This document shows, one piece after another, positions 12,111 through 25,371 of a stretch of DNA of 64,000 nt. The stretch comes from Panopea generosa (Eukaryota; Mollusca; Bivalvia; Adapedonta; Hiatellidae): the NCBI GenBank assembly GCA_029582155.1, contig CM055900.1:46427736-46491735 (forward strand). Reading direction: 5' to 3'. Every line of letters starts with the position of its first letter. Position 1 is the first letter of the stretch. The translations under genes and the position numbers were made by a program. The notes beneath the pieces were generated by a model. It had not been told where the DNA came from and made no database searches. It worked only from the letters and a program-made list of their open reading frames with translations.

Positions 12111-13970
12111 TAAATCATATTTAAGGAGGATTATATTTTTTAAATTATTTTCGAAATAAGTAATATATTTGGTATATAACAAAACAAGAAGTGATTTTCT
12201 ATATGAATATGTTTTTTTTTTCTGCGGTAAATATAACATATACTTATATGTGACGTCGTAAACATTGCCATGTTTGGCCTTTTTGACGTCCCCATTTATA
12301 GCAGTATTATTTTTCGATCTCCGTTTGACCAAACGTACACATTCGACAGTTGTATGGATTTACAAATGCAAAAATTACGACGAACGCCAAACTCTGAAAG
12401 TACTAGCGAAAAACGTGAACTATTTTCTCTATCATTTTTTGAGAAAAAAAAACGGCTTCAAATTAAAATAACATAAAAAAAACGAGCGAATTTTGCATAA
12501 TTTCTATATGATTATATATAATGTAATGTTCAATGATTGTGAGATTTCTAGAAAAAAATGACGAACTAGATTTTTCACAATATTCAATTATTTACCCTAC
12601 CCTATGTAAAACAACGCTTTAAAGCAAAACATCAACGTTGGTATAGCACATTAAGTATACGGTAAGTGATAACTAAATAAAACTGGATATGCAATACATA
12701 ACCTTACACATGTGTTGAAAAATCATGTTAAGCCTAATTCTACAAAAACTAGTATTTTGTGCACACTAGTTATATCTACAATTGCACGTCTACTGTTTAG
12801 TAGCATGTTATTTTGAGCCAGTTGACAAACATTCCGCATAAACGTCCCTTACTAGATCGTGATCAACATCATCGTAATAAAAAGCAAAATATCATCATTA
12901 TTTTCTTCATCATCATCATCATCATCAGGACTCACACCACTATTATCTCCTTTGAGTACTCCGGACCTACAGATGAAGGAGGTAGAAATACAACTTTAGT
13001 ACTTTTTTCTTGTTTTTTTTCAGGGCTTTCTACTGCAATGGTTTGTTTTTTGCTAGCATGAGTTAAATGGTTAGTATTTTAGAAATCACCACTGAAAATT
13101 TAGTGCTAATACCAGCTTTCTGGACAATTCTGTGTCATTTCAGAATTGTTGGTTCGAACCGCATCTAGGGTGAATAGTTGACATATTATTACTCTGGAAA
13201 TTGATAGGTCTCACAAAAGCATTTAATTTAAAAAAAGACAATCTGGTCAAGGTATGCTTTTTTCCTTTATAATTGCATATCTTGAACCAGTGAAGAAAAT
13301 GAGCCCAGACCCATGCTGCAGAATGTGACTTTTCACTCTGTTTTGGACATAAATGTTACAATGGAGCCCTATGGGAAATGCAATAGTGGTATGAGACGAT
13401 CATCATCACCGTCATTATCTAAAAACATCGATAGCAAATCGGTCACTGACCACTTATTTTCGAACACTTCACTGTAAATCAAAAATATTAGTTTAATAAA
13501 AAAAAAGTATTACTTTAAAGGGACACATCGCAATTCTAACATATTTTCACTTAAAGCAATTTCTAAAATTACTTATGCCTAAACATATATCCGTTTCTGG
13601 TTGCCGCTGAAAAAAGCAGTGTAGACCACGTTTGATTGTCTTTTTTTTTCACTCCCGATATACTCATAATGTTCAAAGCAACCCAATCATTGGTTGTAGT
13701 TATGTGTTAACCAAGTTATATTAATGAGATAGGCACATTAAAGATTCAATGTACTGTTCTGAATAACCATAATAACCATTTTACGAGGCAGTATTCTTTG
13801 TCTCTCTAGGTGGCCATGTTTGATATCGTGCAGCACGCACATTAGAATATTCAAAATCCACATTTTGTTAAGTATAATCCAGTGTCTGTGTAGCGGAAAT
13901 AATTGATTTAGATGAATAATAAATACTAATAAGAAAATAAAAAAATAATATTTTTAATTTTTTAATTTGG
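12111..13970. other. AT-rich DNA; no gene supported
   Basis: Short open frames at 12102-12476 lie on both strands over the same bases and have no recognisable homology. A small (ATC)n tract lies at 12908-12928, and a dispersed-repeat style block (agggacacatcgca) begins near 13519. Confidence 0.4.
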
Positions 13971-13972
13971 AT

Positions 13973-13999
13973 GGGGGGTGGGGGCGGGGTGGAATAGGG
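13973..13999 (+). promoter_or_regulatory. G-quadruplex motif
   Basis: Four G runs (6, 5, 4 and 3 G) separated by loops of 1, 1 and 7 bases fit the standard G3+N1-7 pattern. It stands out in AT-rich DNA. No gene is adjacent, so a role is unknown. Confidence 0.5.
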
Positions 14000-14130
14000 T
14001 CGGCAGTAGTTTAAGTGCGGTCAACTAACCGGAAACAAAATGATTTTTTTTAGCATTATCAAATATGAAATTAACCAATTCGGTATAAAAAAAGCAAATC
14101 CAAAAATATCATTTTATATTTTATACTATA

Positions 14131-14296
14131 TTCGTCACTCACTGCTGATTCCAAGCCAAAAGTTAACCGTTTCTTGCGGAGATGATTGTGCTCGAGTATT
14201 TGTTAACCATCTCAGATCGCAGGAAAGACTGGTTTGGTTAACTGATTGTCTATTAGCCCTCGATGGCACAAAAAAGCGCTAATATTCAAATAAATA
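14131..14296 (+). mobile_element. 5'-truncated copy of the tRNA-derived SINE
   Basis: The body and 3' part match the SINE at 11286-11572 (gttaaccg, gcggagatgat, ctcgagtatttgttaacc, ttagccctcgatggca). The tRNA-like head is missing. Confidence 0.75.
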
Positions 14297-14574
14297 AACT
14301 AGTTTTATAAAACAGTACTAGTATTTATATCTTTATATAGTAATACGTTCATAAAGCAATTCTTCGTTTGATGCAGAAACGTAAGTAAAGTAGATTCTAA
14401 CATTGTTGTCAGTCTCTTAAAGAGCACAATACGTTTTAAGAAGGGTGGAAGCGCAGTTGATGTATGTTGACCGCTTACGACGTCACAATAAATGTTATGT
14501 TCACACTGGAAATTACTTCTTATTTCATAATATGCCAATTATACCATTGATTTCGAAAATAATTTAAAAGATAT

Positions 14575-14760
14575 ATTCTTCCTTTACTTAACATATCACG
14601 GTCACAACATTAATTATGTGCGTGCGATTTTATATGTTTTAAACCACTATTTTTAAGTATTCGACACATGTTGCTGTAACCATATCTTTTAATGATATAT
14701 GTCTAAAATAAAATATATAAGTTCCAACCGCATAATAATGTTATACTACATACATGCACA
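14575..14760. repeat. Dispersed repeat, partial copy of the 7920 family
   Basis: It matches 8140-8260 through a tattcgacacatgt block and the ccgcataat block. Confidence 0.45.
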
Positions 14761-15261
14761 TCATAAAACAAAAAAAAAACATTGCATGTTTAAAAAATAA
14801 ACTCCGGGTGGTATTGAAGAAGACCGATGAGCGTCGATTTATATTTTGTCTAGTCATTGATGATGCAATTAAAAATTGCTAAATTATACATAATCCATGT
14901 GTTTAACCACTTAAAATTTGAAGTTATTTATTCACATTTAACACGGTAAGTGCAGTTAAAAATTATCGACTGGTAAGCCTGTGCTAGTTATTATTCTCTA
15001 TTATCAAGGACTTTTATATATAAGACATAATATCTCACATCTCCTAACAAAATGCTTATATAAAAGCATGTAAAGAGTTGATTACTTGGCAAATCACAAT
15101 TCACAGTCCATTGATTTCTTACATATACGTATGATGTAGGTTGTTTGTCACCTTCAATGTTTTATAATTGGTGATCATGCAAAATGATACTTAAGTAAAA
15201 AAAACATTGCAGTCATAAATCAAAATTTTGTAAGTAGTTTTGCTGTTGTTAATGATACCAT

Positions 15262-15862
15262 ACAAAAACAATTGAGCTGTTTTAGATTAAGTTCACATAA
15301 TCTTGCGATTGAATCCGGAAGATATGCTGGTGTCGAAAGACAAAATAGAATTTGCCAAATGTGTACAAACTATAATATAGAGTCCGAATACCATTTTTTA
15401 CTAATATGTTCAAGATACTACGATTTACGTCGTAAATATATTCCACGGATGGCATGGCCTACGTCTAATACATTTGTAAATTTATTATCCACGAAAAGAC
15501 GAAAATTACTTGTTAATATTTCTAAATTCATATATGAAGCATTTATGGTTCGTAACCATCTGATTAATACCTAATTTCATATTTCGTTCTTTGCTTAAAT
15601 AATATGAGTACATGCTCGCGGGGCAGTTTACATTTTTGTGATTTATATTTTTTCACTGTTACTCATCTATGTTATCTATGTTATATATACACCACAATAT
15701 ATACATTTTGAATTGTTTATGGATCATAATACTTAAACAATACAAAATGTATTGATTGTAATATGTAATTGTCATGTCTTTGCCATATGATAAATATTGT
15801 AAATGTCCAAAGGCATTTGTTTGCTAATAGTTTGCCAATAAAACTGAATTGAATTGAATTGC
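15262..15862 (+). mobile_element. 5'-truncated LINE with 3' UTR and tail
   Basis: Positions 15272-15574 are open for 100 residues and encode a LINE C-terminal domain (FRLSSHNLAIESGRY, CQMC, ESEYHFLLIC) like the one at 8562-8786. The following 3' UTR ends in caataaaactg and a (GAATT)n tail near 15862, typical of LINE 3' ends. The reverse transcriptase part is absent, as expected from incomplete reverse transcription. Confidence 0.75.
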
Positions 15863-16204
15863 TGTTATTGAGTTGAAGTTTATATTTTTTTATAATCATA
15901 AGCACTTTAACAATTTTAAACACAATTTGCTGTGGACGGTCTCTTGTTGTGGAGAAATTCCAGTATGCAAATTAAAAATTTGAATGGAAGTAAAGATAAT
16001 TAATAACGCGATTTTGCGTAAATACGCGAGCGTTCACAAAATTTCTATCATTTGCTCTTTCTTCTCTATATAATGCCGTACTATGGTTTATTTTTATTAA
16101 TTATATAAGAATCTGACACAATTTGTATATATATATGTACGTGTCCCCATTAACGTTATGATTCTTATTATTATTGATAATCATTAGTGATGTGTTATAA
16201 TTAT

Positions 16205-16516
16205 AATATAATATATATATGAATAATGTTATAATCATAATCGTAATCGTAATCGTAATCGTAATCGTAATCGTAATCGTAATAGTAATAATAGTAATAG
16301 TAATAATAGTAATAATAGTAATAATAGTAATAGTTATAATAGTAATAGTAATAATAATAGAAATGATAATGATAATGATAGATAATGATACTGATAATGA
16401 TAATGATAATGATCATAATAATAATAATAATTATAATAATAATAATAATCATAGTAATAATGATAATAGTAATAAAAATAATGATAATGATAATGATTAT
16501 GCTAATGATAATGATA

Positions 16517-16581
<65 letters not shown>

Positions 16582-16600
16582 AATGATAATGATAATAAAA
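16205..16600. repeat. Mosaic microsatellite
   Basis: Successive tracts: (ATCGTA)n hexamers, (AATAGT)n and ATA-type trimers, (GATAAT)n, (AAT)n and a long (GAT)n tract, then GATAAT again. Frames through it encode only runs of Ile, Asp, Tyr or Met and are not genes. Confidence 0.95.
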
Positions 16601-16644
16601 TACTCACGATTATAGATAACGATCCAGTATTTGGTACGTGCTTG

Positions 16645-16835
16645 TCTTATATGACCAAGTGTTGACTGTTCAGATATTCTGTCACCAAGTGTTGACAGCT
16701 CAGATATTCTGTCACCAAGTGTTGACTGTTCAGATATTCTGTCTGTTCAGATATTCTGTCACCAAGTGTTGACTGTTCAGATATTCTGTCTGTTCAGATA
16801 TTCTGTCACCAAGTGTTGATCATTTAGATATTGTG
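16645..16835. repeat. 30-bp tandem repeat
   Basis: Several copies of accaagtgttgactgttc followed by agatattctgtc, with internal partial duplications of the second half. Confidence 0.85.
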
Positions 16836-17399
16836 TCATCAATAGATATATAAACACGAAAGCATTGCGCTCTTCTTACACATAAGTAACGTGTACCATT
16901 CACCGCCTGCTGCTGTATAATGGATACAAACGGAAGAATATATATAAGTGATAAGTAATATCAACCAATGGCGTGTAAAGGATATGCACATTATACCGTT
17001 ACCAAGGGTTACACAATTTTGCACATTTTCACTACCGATAATTAATTACGATAGTGCGACAAATAATCGATTGTTTTGTTAGCAAGTCAATAGAAAACTA
17101 CCATCTATTAGTTTAATTATCTGTCTTTTCTTAACATTAACAGGAATTCGTAAACTCCCCGGATGACGTCGTTATATTACAAGAGGGACATTTGTTTTAA
17201 TTATTGAGGACCTAATCTCGTTTTTGTCTCTGACTGACTTCCAGACAAACTGACTTCCCCTAAAGTATTTTTTTTTCATTTTCTTTGTACGCCCGTAGAT
17301 ATGATTTGTTAATAGGGATTAACGCCACTTTCGACACGTTTCAGGTTATATATGGCATTTCCAGTTTTATTGGTTGAGGATTACCTTGGTCACATTAAG

Positions 17400-17490
17400 T
17401 TTTTTGGACTCGAACCTGAGACCTTAGCGGTGAGAAGTAAGTGATCTTGGGACAACACCTTAGAACACTCGGCCACGGAGGACCCAGATG
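17400..17490 (-). repeat. tRNA-like SINE head (Ser/Leu type)
   Basis: On the - strand, tggccgagtgttctaagg matches a class II tRNA box A and ggttcgagtcc matches box B. The acceptor ends do not pair, so it is a SINE head or pseudo-tRNA. Confidence 0.5.
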
Positions 17491-20430
17491 TGAAAATTAA
17501 ATTGATGCTCGAAAAAAAGATTAAAATTCGATTTTAACATTGCCTCGCTCTTTTAAGTTTTTTACCAAGGCCACCAAAATAACTCCGACAAGCAAAACTC
17601 AGACATATTCATATTAAAATTTGTGTTCATAAACATTCCTGTAATTGTCGTGATTACCCGTTCTAAAATCTAAAAAATGTGTTTAGTGAAAATTAAACAC
17701 AGTTATTAATCATGGTTTTATGTTTGTATTAACGCTCGTTTGCTATATTTGCAAAACTAATTATAAATTAAGACATACTCAATAAGACTAGATATTTTAT
17801 TGAAATAGTATCATTTTCTCGCGTTAATGGCAACATGTCTATTTTAATAGAGAATTCCATGTGAGAATTCTGTAAACATCTGAAAGACAAAGACTTCCGG
17901 TTGATATGTCAAATAACCGCGCTGCTAAAATTCTTATTGATTATTGTTGTCATCACATCGAGCTGTACCTAGTAAATCTATTAGACACAGATCTCAGTTC
18001 ATTTTGTAATGCTTTTGTTATTTATTAATGGATAAACAATTGTAATTATCTAAAAAATCAAGGAAAATGAAATAAGTAAGCAGACGTTCATTAAACATTT
18101 TATTTACTCCCAATTCTATCTTTATCATCTCTGTCTTTGTTTTTACAAAACTATGACGGTTAGTTAATGGGATATGTATCCCGGGGTTCGGAAGGATAGG
18201 AGTTCATCTTGGTAAGTTAGGATCATCCTCTTTCATTTCAAGTCAGAATTTACATTAATAAATGTTATCTTATTAAAAGATTTTATTTTCTTCACTTATA
18301 TATATATTTTTTTTTTTTCTTTTGCAGAATGTCTGCAATAAAAAAAAATATAATAATATTGTGATTACATGTAAAGTATCGGAAATTGTGTACATTTTAA
18401 TGTGATATTCTCATTGGGGAGGGCTGTTGCTAATGTTGTCAAAACTTGTAGCCCAACCCATTTGCACTATATATAAATATATTTGTATTGTTATTAATCA
18501 TGTAATTGTATATAATAGATGCAATAAAATATTATTAAACTAAATAGAAGTAAAACTCATACTATGTTTTGTTTGTCAATTATAAAGCATCTTTAACATA
18601 ACGGTCTGTATCAATTAGACAAGTCTTAAAGCGTGACTCAGTGCAAAGGGTATTTTCTTACTTTCCCAACCTCTATTTTTTAAAACAGAAAAAAGTAGTT
18701 GGACATATAAAGTATAAACATGTCAGTCTTCTGTTGGAAGCCTGTCCGATTAGCAAGTCCCTGATAGTCATTAGTTTTGTAAGGACAATTTCACAGACAG
18801 ACGCGCATGGTCATTTTGTTTTTATTTTACAAGATACTTACCTTACTCACAAAAATGCGTGTTTTGTTTTTTTTACAGCAAGCTTACTTTTGAAATCAAT
18901 CTAGAAGAGTCCATTCTCTTTAATAGCTACATTAAATTCCATTCTATCAAATCAACAAAATATTGAAATAAATTTTGGGAAAAATGTTTTTCGAAAATAT
19001 CTATGAACCCTCCAAAGAACAAAATGATGATAAGTTTAAGTCTAGTATTTTACTTCACCAACACATTGAAGCACAAACGTAACTATCAATTTGATCACCT
19101 CGGCCTTTATGCTGCGCAATAGTATTATACGGAGGATATGGAAATACCCGATGTTTCACGATTGACGTAACTATTTAAAGGCTTGAAAAAGCTACTGTAG
19201 ATGATCTTGATTATGGACTGGTTTCAGTAAAAAGCATATGTTTTTTTTTTCAATTGATTATGTAATAAACACATAACCAGTCAAAGTTAATGATTTAGAT
19301 ATTTACGTAAAACTTATATTATGTGGGTAAAACAGGTACATAGTCACAAAAAAATGAAAGTTAAAATATAGGGGTAATACTTTCAGGTTCCTGTAAACCA
19401 TTGAAATATGGCCAATATCATAATGTCATTTTCATAGTTATCTCACATGTATTACAAACAGATAAGCGTTCAATATCAGTGTAATCGTCTAAGTGTCGTC
19501 TAAATTAAAAAAAGAAAGAAATAGTTTATTATTACAATAATGGTTGGATTTATTTTACATTTCGGACCATTGGATCGATTCTAAGAATTATTCGATTGTA
19601 TTCCATTTTGTTAAAAGAATAAATTAGTACAAATTTAAAATACTTTTAAATGAATAACCTTTATATTTAAACGTATACTCTTAATACAGAAATATGTTCA
19701 AATGAAACTGTAGTATTGTTAAAGATTGACGTCAAAAAGATATACAGGAAGTAAGAAACTATTTTAAAATTAGTTTTGAAAGTTTTCCATAGTTACCTCT
19801 TTCGTGAAGTTTTGGATGACAAAATATGTAGTCTATATGTAAGATAAATTATTTCATGTATGAGATTTTATGTTCTAATCTGGCCGGTATAGCTTACCGA
19901 ATATCATTCGGCTTCACCATTTATATATTGGTTCCCGGGCGAAATGCGATCGACATAAATAATAATATAATGCGGTAACCAGTCATTTTTTCAGTTCTGA
20001 CCGTATACTCAAGGTTACTTGACGTGGTATTTTTTGAGTCATCATTTTTAATTTTACTAACCACCACCCTTATTCCTAATAGGCTACTGGTTTATTATAT
20101 ACTAGTCTTAATTTATATATAATTTAGGCAGATTAGAACATACTACGTCTCTTGTTGTTTTTATGCTCATTATTTTGTATCTGGCGGTTTTGTATGCCCA
20201 GATATGTTTTGATGTATATGTTATGCATTGGTTACTAATGTACCTCTTCAGTTAATATTTAATATTATTCCCGGCATTTTTAATTAAAATGCCCATTTCA
20301 ACTCGTGTTTTGTTGTAACATCTTTACCATACAAGCGACTCCGGTCCATCCTGATCCTTGATTATTATTTATTAAATCCGAAATAACATACGTCCCATTA
20401 CTTATTTGAAATTCTAGTAAAGTATAATAA
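17490..20430. other. AT-rich intergenic DNA; possible LINE 3' tail
   Basis: No exon seen. Positions 18410-18545 (ggagggctgttgc, aaaacttgtagcccaaccc, then aataaaatatt) look like a LINE 3' UTR tail, but without an ORF this is weak. Confidence 0.35.
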
Positions 20431-20431
20431 C

Positions 20432-20448
20432 ACACACACACACACACA

Positions 20449-20524
<76 letters not shown>

Positions 20525-20532
20525 CACACACA
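20432..20532. repeat. CA/CGCA microsatellite
   Basis: (AC)n, then (GCAC)n, then (AC)n. The alternating purine-pyrimidine run is also a candidate for Z-DNA. Confidence 0.95.
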
Positions 20533-20885
20533 GAGAGGTTAATTTATGTTTATTTTCATTTTGAACTTGTTTTTTTCCCCCAAGAAAAATTTCATTGGTT
20601 ACGACCGCTGAGATAAGAATGGAATAAAAAGCTTCGATTCTGTAAACACCACTATTTCATTACATTTTTACAATTGCAAACATGTAAAGAACACGAAAAC
20701 AGGTTATACATTTCATTGCAGTGGTTGTTTAATTCTTAAAATTTTGTATGCATTAATTTTTTTATCATATTTAATTCAAAGTCCGTTTGCGTGTTTCCTT
20801 TTCTCAATAGTATACTATACATAATAATACGTCTGTCTCACCGAGTCTTTCCTTTTTTATTTGAAACTAGTTTTAACTATTGGTT

Positions 20886-21030
20886 TTTATTATAGGATTA
20901 AACTATTTTTTCTGTTTTTTATGCATGTGTAAAGAATGAAAGAATGTCGAATCACGCACAATCTTTATGTCAGATTTGTGCGTGATTCGACATTCTTTAC
21001 ACAGAAAAAAATATTTTAATCCTTATAATT
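20886..21030. mobile_element. Hairpin-forming inverted repeat (MITE-like)
   Basis: GAATGTCGAATCACGCAC at 20942 pairs with its complement ending at 20994 around a short loop. Outer arms continue the match (ttataggatta on the left, taatccttataa on the right, with ttttctgt / acagaaaa). A duplicated aagaatga on the left arm breaks the symmetry. Confidence 0.7.
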
Positions 21031-22368
21031 CCAATTCTGACGATATATATCTTTTTTTTGAGACGCCCCCTTAGTAAAATATTTTAATCAATGAAACTTT
21101 AAAATTACAAGCTGTGTAGTAAACGCGTATGAATACATAACAGCTGATATTAACTGAAATTCACTAACATCTTTTATTATCATACACATTCCGCATGTAG
21201 GGGGAAAAAGCAAATAAAAAGGAAATATTCAACACATTTTATTTCATCAATGATGATAAGATATTCGAAACAATAAAACAACAACAAATGTCGTAAGAAC
21301 TATATAGTTTTCTGTAACACTATTGGGTTTTCCACTTATTGAAACTGGACATGTATTCGTCTATTTGTTGATGAAGTTGAAAGTGCAACTGTGGAATGAA
21401 CCATGTGTAGCAAATCTGTTGAATGTCTTGGTTTGTCTGCGATTTTTACAAACTAACGACTGTGCTAGAATTTTGTGAGGTAGGACACGGAGAAATTGAA
21501 GGAAGGCACAATGATTGAGTAATCGATGGCTGCAGTGCACGCCCGATGGGTGGGTGGGGAACGGGTTCCGAAACGGGCATGGTGTTTTTGGCCGACACAA
21601 GAACAAAACATATATGATGTTTCTGTGTCATACTAGGTCGACGAGAATAACTTCTGAGTGATTTTTCACGTTTATGGTCGGACATTAGGTCCTTTTCATA
21701 ATTAAAAATTCTCACGAACGAATGATAAGAAATTATTTCTTATCTGTATCGATGTTGCTTGGACGTTCAATAGATTTTTTTTTTACCGACAAATTTTAAT
21801 AGTAGTATATCAAATTCACTTGTTAACATCTCATCAAATTAGAAACATTCAAATTGAAAGATGCATTTTCAATTTAAAATAAACGATAATTTTTTAAGTT
21901 TAAGTTAAGTAAGTCAATTGATGTTTCAGAAAAAAATATTTTAAAAAACCCAGATTGTTTAGAAATGTTTTTGTTTCATATGAATTTACATCAGTTGAAT
22001 ATTAAAAGAAATATTATTAAGATGCCTATTTAAGTCGTGACCGAGATGAAGATTTTCGGTGGGCTGAAACATGTACAGGAATGATCAGGGCATTTTTTTG
22101 ATAGTAAGCTGATTTTTGGTTGGATGAAAATGTTAAACTGGTAAATGATTATAATACAATGAGATTATATTATGTTTTGTATGTTTATGTTGGTTGCCGT
22201 GAGAGTGTATGGGCTTGACTAGTAGCTATGTATATGTTTTGTATAAAACCGAGCCGATTATTGTATTGTTTTTTCAACGATCTTACTCTCCATTAATTTT
22301 ATGTATCTTTCCTGTCAACTTAATATTTTATCTTTTAAATACTAACTTAGATAGATCTATACGCATAT
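21031..22368. other. AT-rich intergenic DNA
   Basis: A somewhat GC-richer block at 21446-21715 has two overlapping - strand frames without known similarity. No splice structure or start context supports a gene. Confidence 0.35.
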
Positions 22369-22381
22369 CAACACAGTGTAT

Positions 22382-22565
22382 GTGTGGAGCGCATGGTCCA
22401 GCGATAGAGCACCGAACCCATGATCAGAGAGTCGTGGGTTCAATCCTCCGCCACGGCTATGTGTGGTGTCCTGTGGTGTTTACCCAGGAAGACTTCGAGC
22501 ATGATTTGTCTAAGTTGTAAGAACTTGTTTCACAATCAACGTAAAATAAATAAGTTTAAACTACA
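22382..22565 (+). mobile_element. Second tRNA-derived SINE family with 13-bp TSD
   Basis: Box A (tggtccagcgatagagc) and box B (gggttcaatcc) mark a tRNA-like head, and the end is A-rich. The perfect repeat CAACACAGTGTAT lies at 22369-22381 and 22566-22578. The head differs from the SINE at 11286, so it belongs to another family. Confidence 0.8.
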
Positions 22566-22719
22566 CAACACAGTGTATATATATATATACCTAGGCTACT
22601 GGCAGTAGCTTTACTTAATCGACCATCTAAAATTTCATCTCTTTCAAACCTGGTGAAAGTTTATTAATCAAAATGAAATTTACACCCTACATTATTCACG
22701 TTTATTAACCCTATCCACT

Positions 22720-23055
22720 GAAAATATCTTCATTTATTGGTGGGCAGATTGAAGAAATCTAGCCATGAGATCTGTAAGACAGGGTCTATAGTTAAATATT
22801 AGACACAACAATGAGAATATCTTCATTAATTGGTTCACATATTCAAGAAATCTAGCCGTGAGATCTGTAAGACAAGGCCTATAGTTACAAATTACATAAT
22901 ATACTGAGAATATTATTAAATGGTTGACATATTGAAGAAATCTAGCCATGAGATCTGTAAGACAAGGCCTAAATATACATATTAGATACTGCACTGAGAA
23001 TATCTTCATTTATTGGTTTGCAGATTGAAGAAATCTAGCCATGAGATCTGTATAA
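22720..23055. repeat. Tandem repeat, about 90-93-bp unit, four copies
   Basis: gaagaaatctagcc followed by atgagatctgtaagac recurs at spacings of 93, 90 and 93 bp. Confidence 0.85.
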
Positions 23056-23249
23056 TTTGGAATGCACATAATAATTACTGCGGGATTGTTATTGAAAAAA
23101 TGACTCGTAACGGGAATTACATAGTACACATATAATAATTAATGATTGTTAATGAAAGTAACAGTTTTGGGGGATTAAATTGGACAAAACACACTTATGA
23201 TTTATAATTCAATTTAATAAGAATGGCTATAGAAAATGAAAGGAATATA

Positions 23250-23510
<261 letters not shown>

Positions 23511-23934
23511 GGAATAAATAAGCCTCAAAACGTCCGCTCGTCTCTGTGGTATGTATAAAAAGTGTTTTTTTTAATTTATCTGTAGTTCAATTCAGAACTT
23601 CAAAAGCACTTTAACACTCATATATAATGAAAACATGTTCCATTTATACTATGAAAGAAAACATAATAAACTGCACATTATTGCAGACGACAGTAAACTA
23701 TGGATATCAGTTTATTCGTGGTGTATATAAACCAAGTGTTATGTATCTTGACCTTATTGATCATACATAACAAAACTACTTTGTACCTTAACTCCAGTTG
23801 GACTAGATAAACTGAAGTGGATTAATTTCGGTCGATTGTTGCATAAACCAGATATTTCTGAATGGCACACCGTTTGTCTAAGTTTTATGGTTCTTTCAGT
23901 GAAGAATGTGTTTAAATGTTAAATAGTGAAATAC

Positions 23935-23944
23935 GTATATATAC
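23935..23944 (+). promoter_or_regulatory. Possible TATA box of AGMO-A
   Basis: GTATATATAC lies 48 bases before the AGMO-A ATG. If used, the 5' UTR would be only about 20 bases, so an upstream exon or other promoter is equally possible. Confidence 0.2.
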
Positions 23945-23991
23945 TATACAAACTACTATCACTGTAACGCTGCCAGTAATAACTGATCACC

Positions 23992-24108
23992 ATGTCTAAT
24001 TTCGATAAGGTTCCCTTTTGGACTGGAATGCGGCGAATGGTGTATGCAGTGACACCGAATGAAACCAGCTTTGAGACACCAGAGGAGGTGCCGCAAATCA
24101 TAAATGAG
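23992..24108 (+). CDS. AGMO: AGMO-A exon 1
   Basis: Encodes residues 1-39 from the start codon to a gtaatt donor, phase 0. It carries the conserved [14 protein letters not shown] stretch. Confidence 0.9.
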
Positions 24109-25299
24109 GTAATTATATCCAATTTTATATATGTGTCGTTTTCGTCTGTTAAATTCACCAAAAAGTCGTTTCATAACTTAAGACATGTATAAGTATTTAC
24201 CTAAGGTATACACTATGTACTCGCAACGGTTGTATATCTCAGCTGATAAATCAGGTATTTGGTACGTAAACTGTGTCAAGTGTCAATCTTCTGAAAAATC
24301 GAAAGTTTTTCACCAATCTTACATGCATGATCAATTGATCGATTGATTGATTGATTGATTGATAGATTGATTGATTAATTGAATATTAAGCGTCATTATT
24401 ATGCCATCCAGTGCTAAATGACGATCAGTTAATCTAGCCACTGTTTCCTGGGACTCTGAAAGGTTTACCATTCCTCGAGCATATCCCATCCCGCAAGTAA
24501 CTGATAACTTTCCCACTTGAATCAGCGGTGACAGACGAATGATAATGAAACACAATGTCGTATATAAATCATCACGGAGACTGTGATCGGGCGGAAATTC
24601 GAACTCACGACTTGGATTGATAGTCAAATTCGCTACCGACTGAGCTAATCGGGCCGGTTGCATTTATGAAAGATGTATGGAATAACATCCAATGTTCCAC
24701 ATGTATGAAAGGAGTATGGAAAATAGGATGTTATCATTCGAAGCGGCAAACTGTCACGGAGGAGCTAGTGGATTGTCCATGGTTGATACTCACTCGTCAT
24801 ACATCTGTGGTTGTATCTCACTTTCCTAGCCTTTTAATTTAGCACATGCAAACAATCTCATGTTCCTAACTTTCCAATTTGCACCTTCAAGTTACCTGTG
24901 TTTTTCTCCACTGCTCATAAAATTTGAAATAAAAGCTACATGTATGTATAAGACAAACTATAATGTATTAAATTTTACTATCAATCTTCCGAAGGGAAGA
25001 AAATATTATATCAATGTCTATATTAAACTCTTTTTTTCACAAATTTTCGGCTTCCACCTTCTTCAGGAAAATCGCAGTCTTTTAAGAACTATGTCACATC
25101 AATTTTGTAAAGCTTAAAAAGTTGAAAAATAATTACGTGGTTGTTTCTAGCCACTTAAAAACGGCTTTTATGTGGCTTTTTTTCTTTTACGTGGCTAAAA
25201 TTTTTTAAAATTTAGCCACACAAGTATACGATTGACTCAAAGAAGCCACTTAAATACCCATTCGTGAGAACGTCCGTCCGTCCGTCCGTCCGTCCGTCC

Positions 25300-25371
<72 letters not shown>

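Noticed and set aside
12102..12476. Overlapping frames on both strands, one starting MFGLFDVPIYSS
   Set aside because: No similarity recognised, no splice or start context, and several frames are open over the same bases.
16201..16665. Open frames of 76-148 codons on both strands
   Set aside because: They encode only runs of Asp, Asn, Ile, Met or Tyr from the trinucleotide and hexanucleotide repeats.
17400..17490. Possible tRNA-Ser/Leu gene on the - strand
   Set aside because: Boxes A and B are good but the acceptor stem does not pair, so it is treated as a SINE head.
20298..20531. - strand frame with alternating Val/Cys/Arg/Ala
   Set aside because: Produced by the CA/CGCA microsatellite.
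21361..21715. Two overlapping - strand frames in a slightly GC-richer block
   Set aside because: Proline/serine-rich without known motif; both frames cannot be coding and neither has supporting structure.
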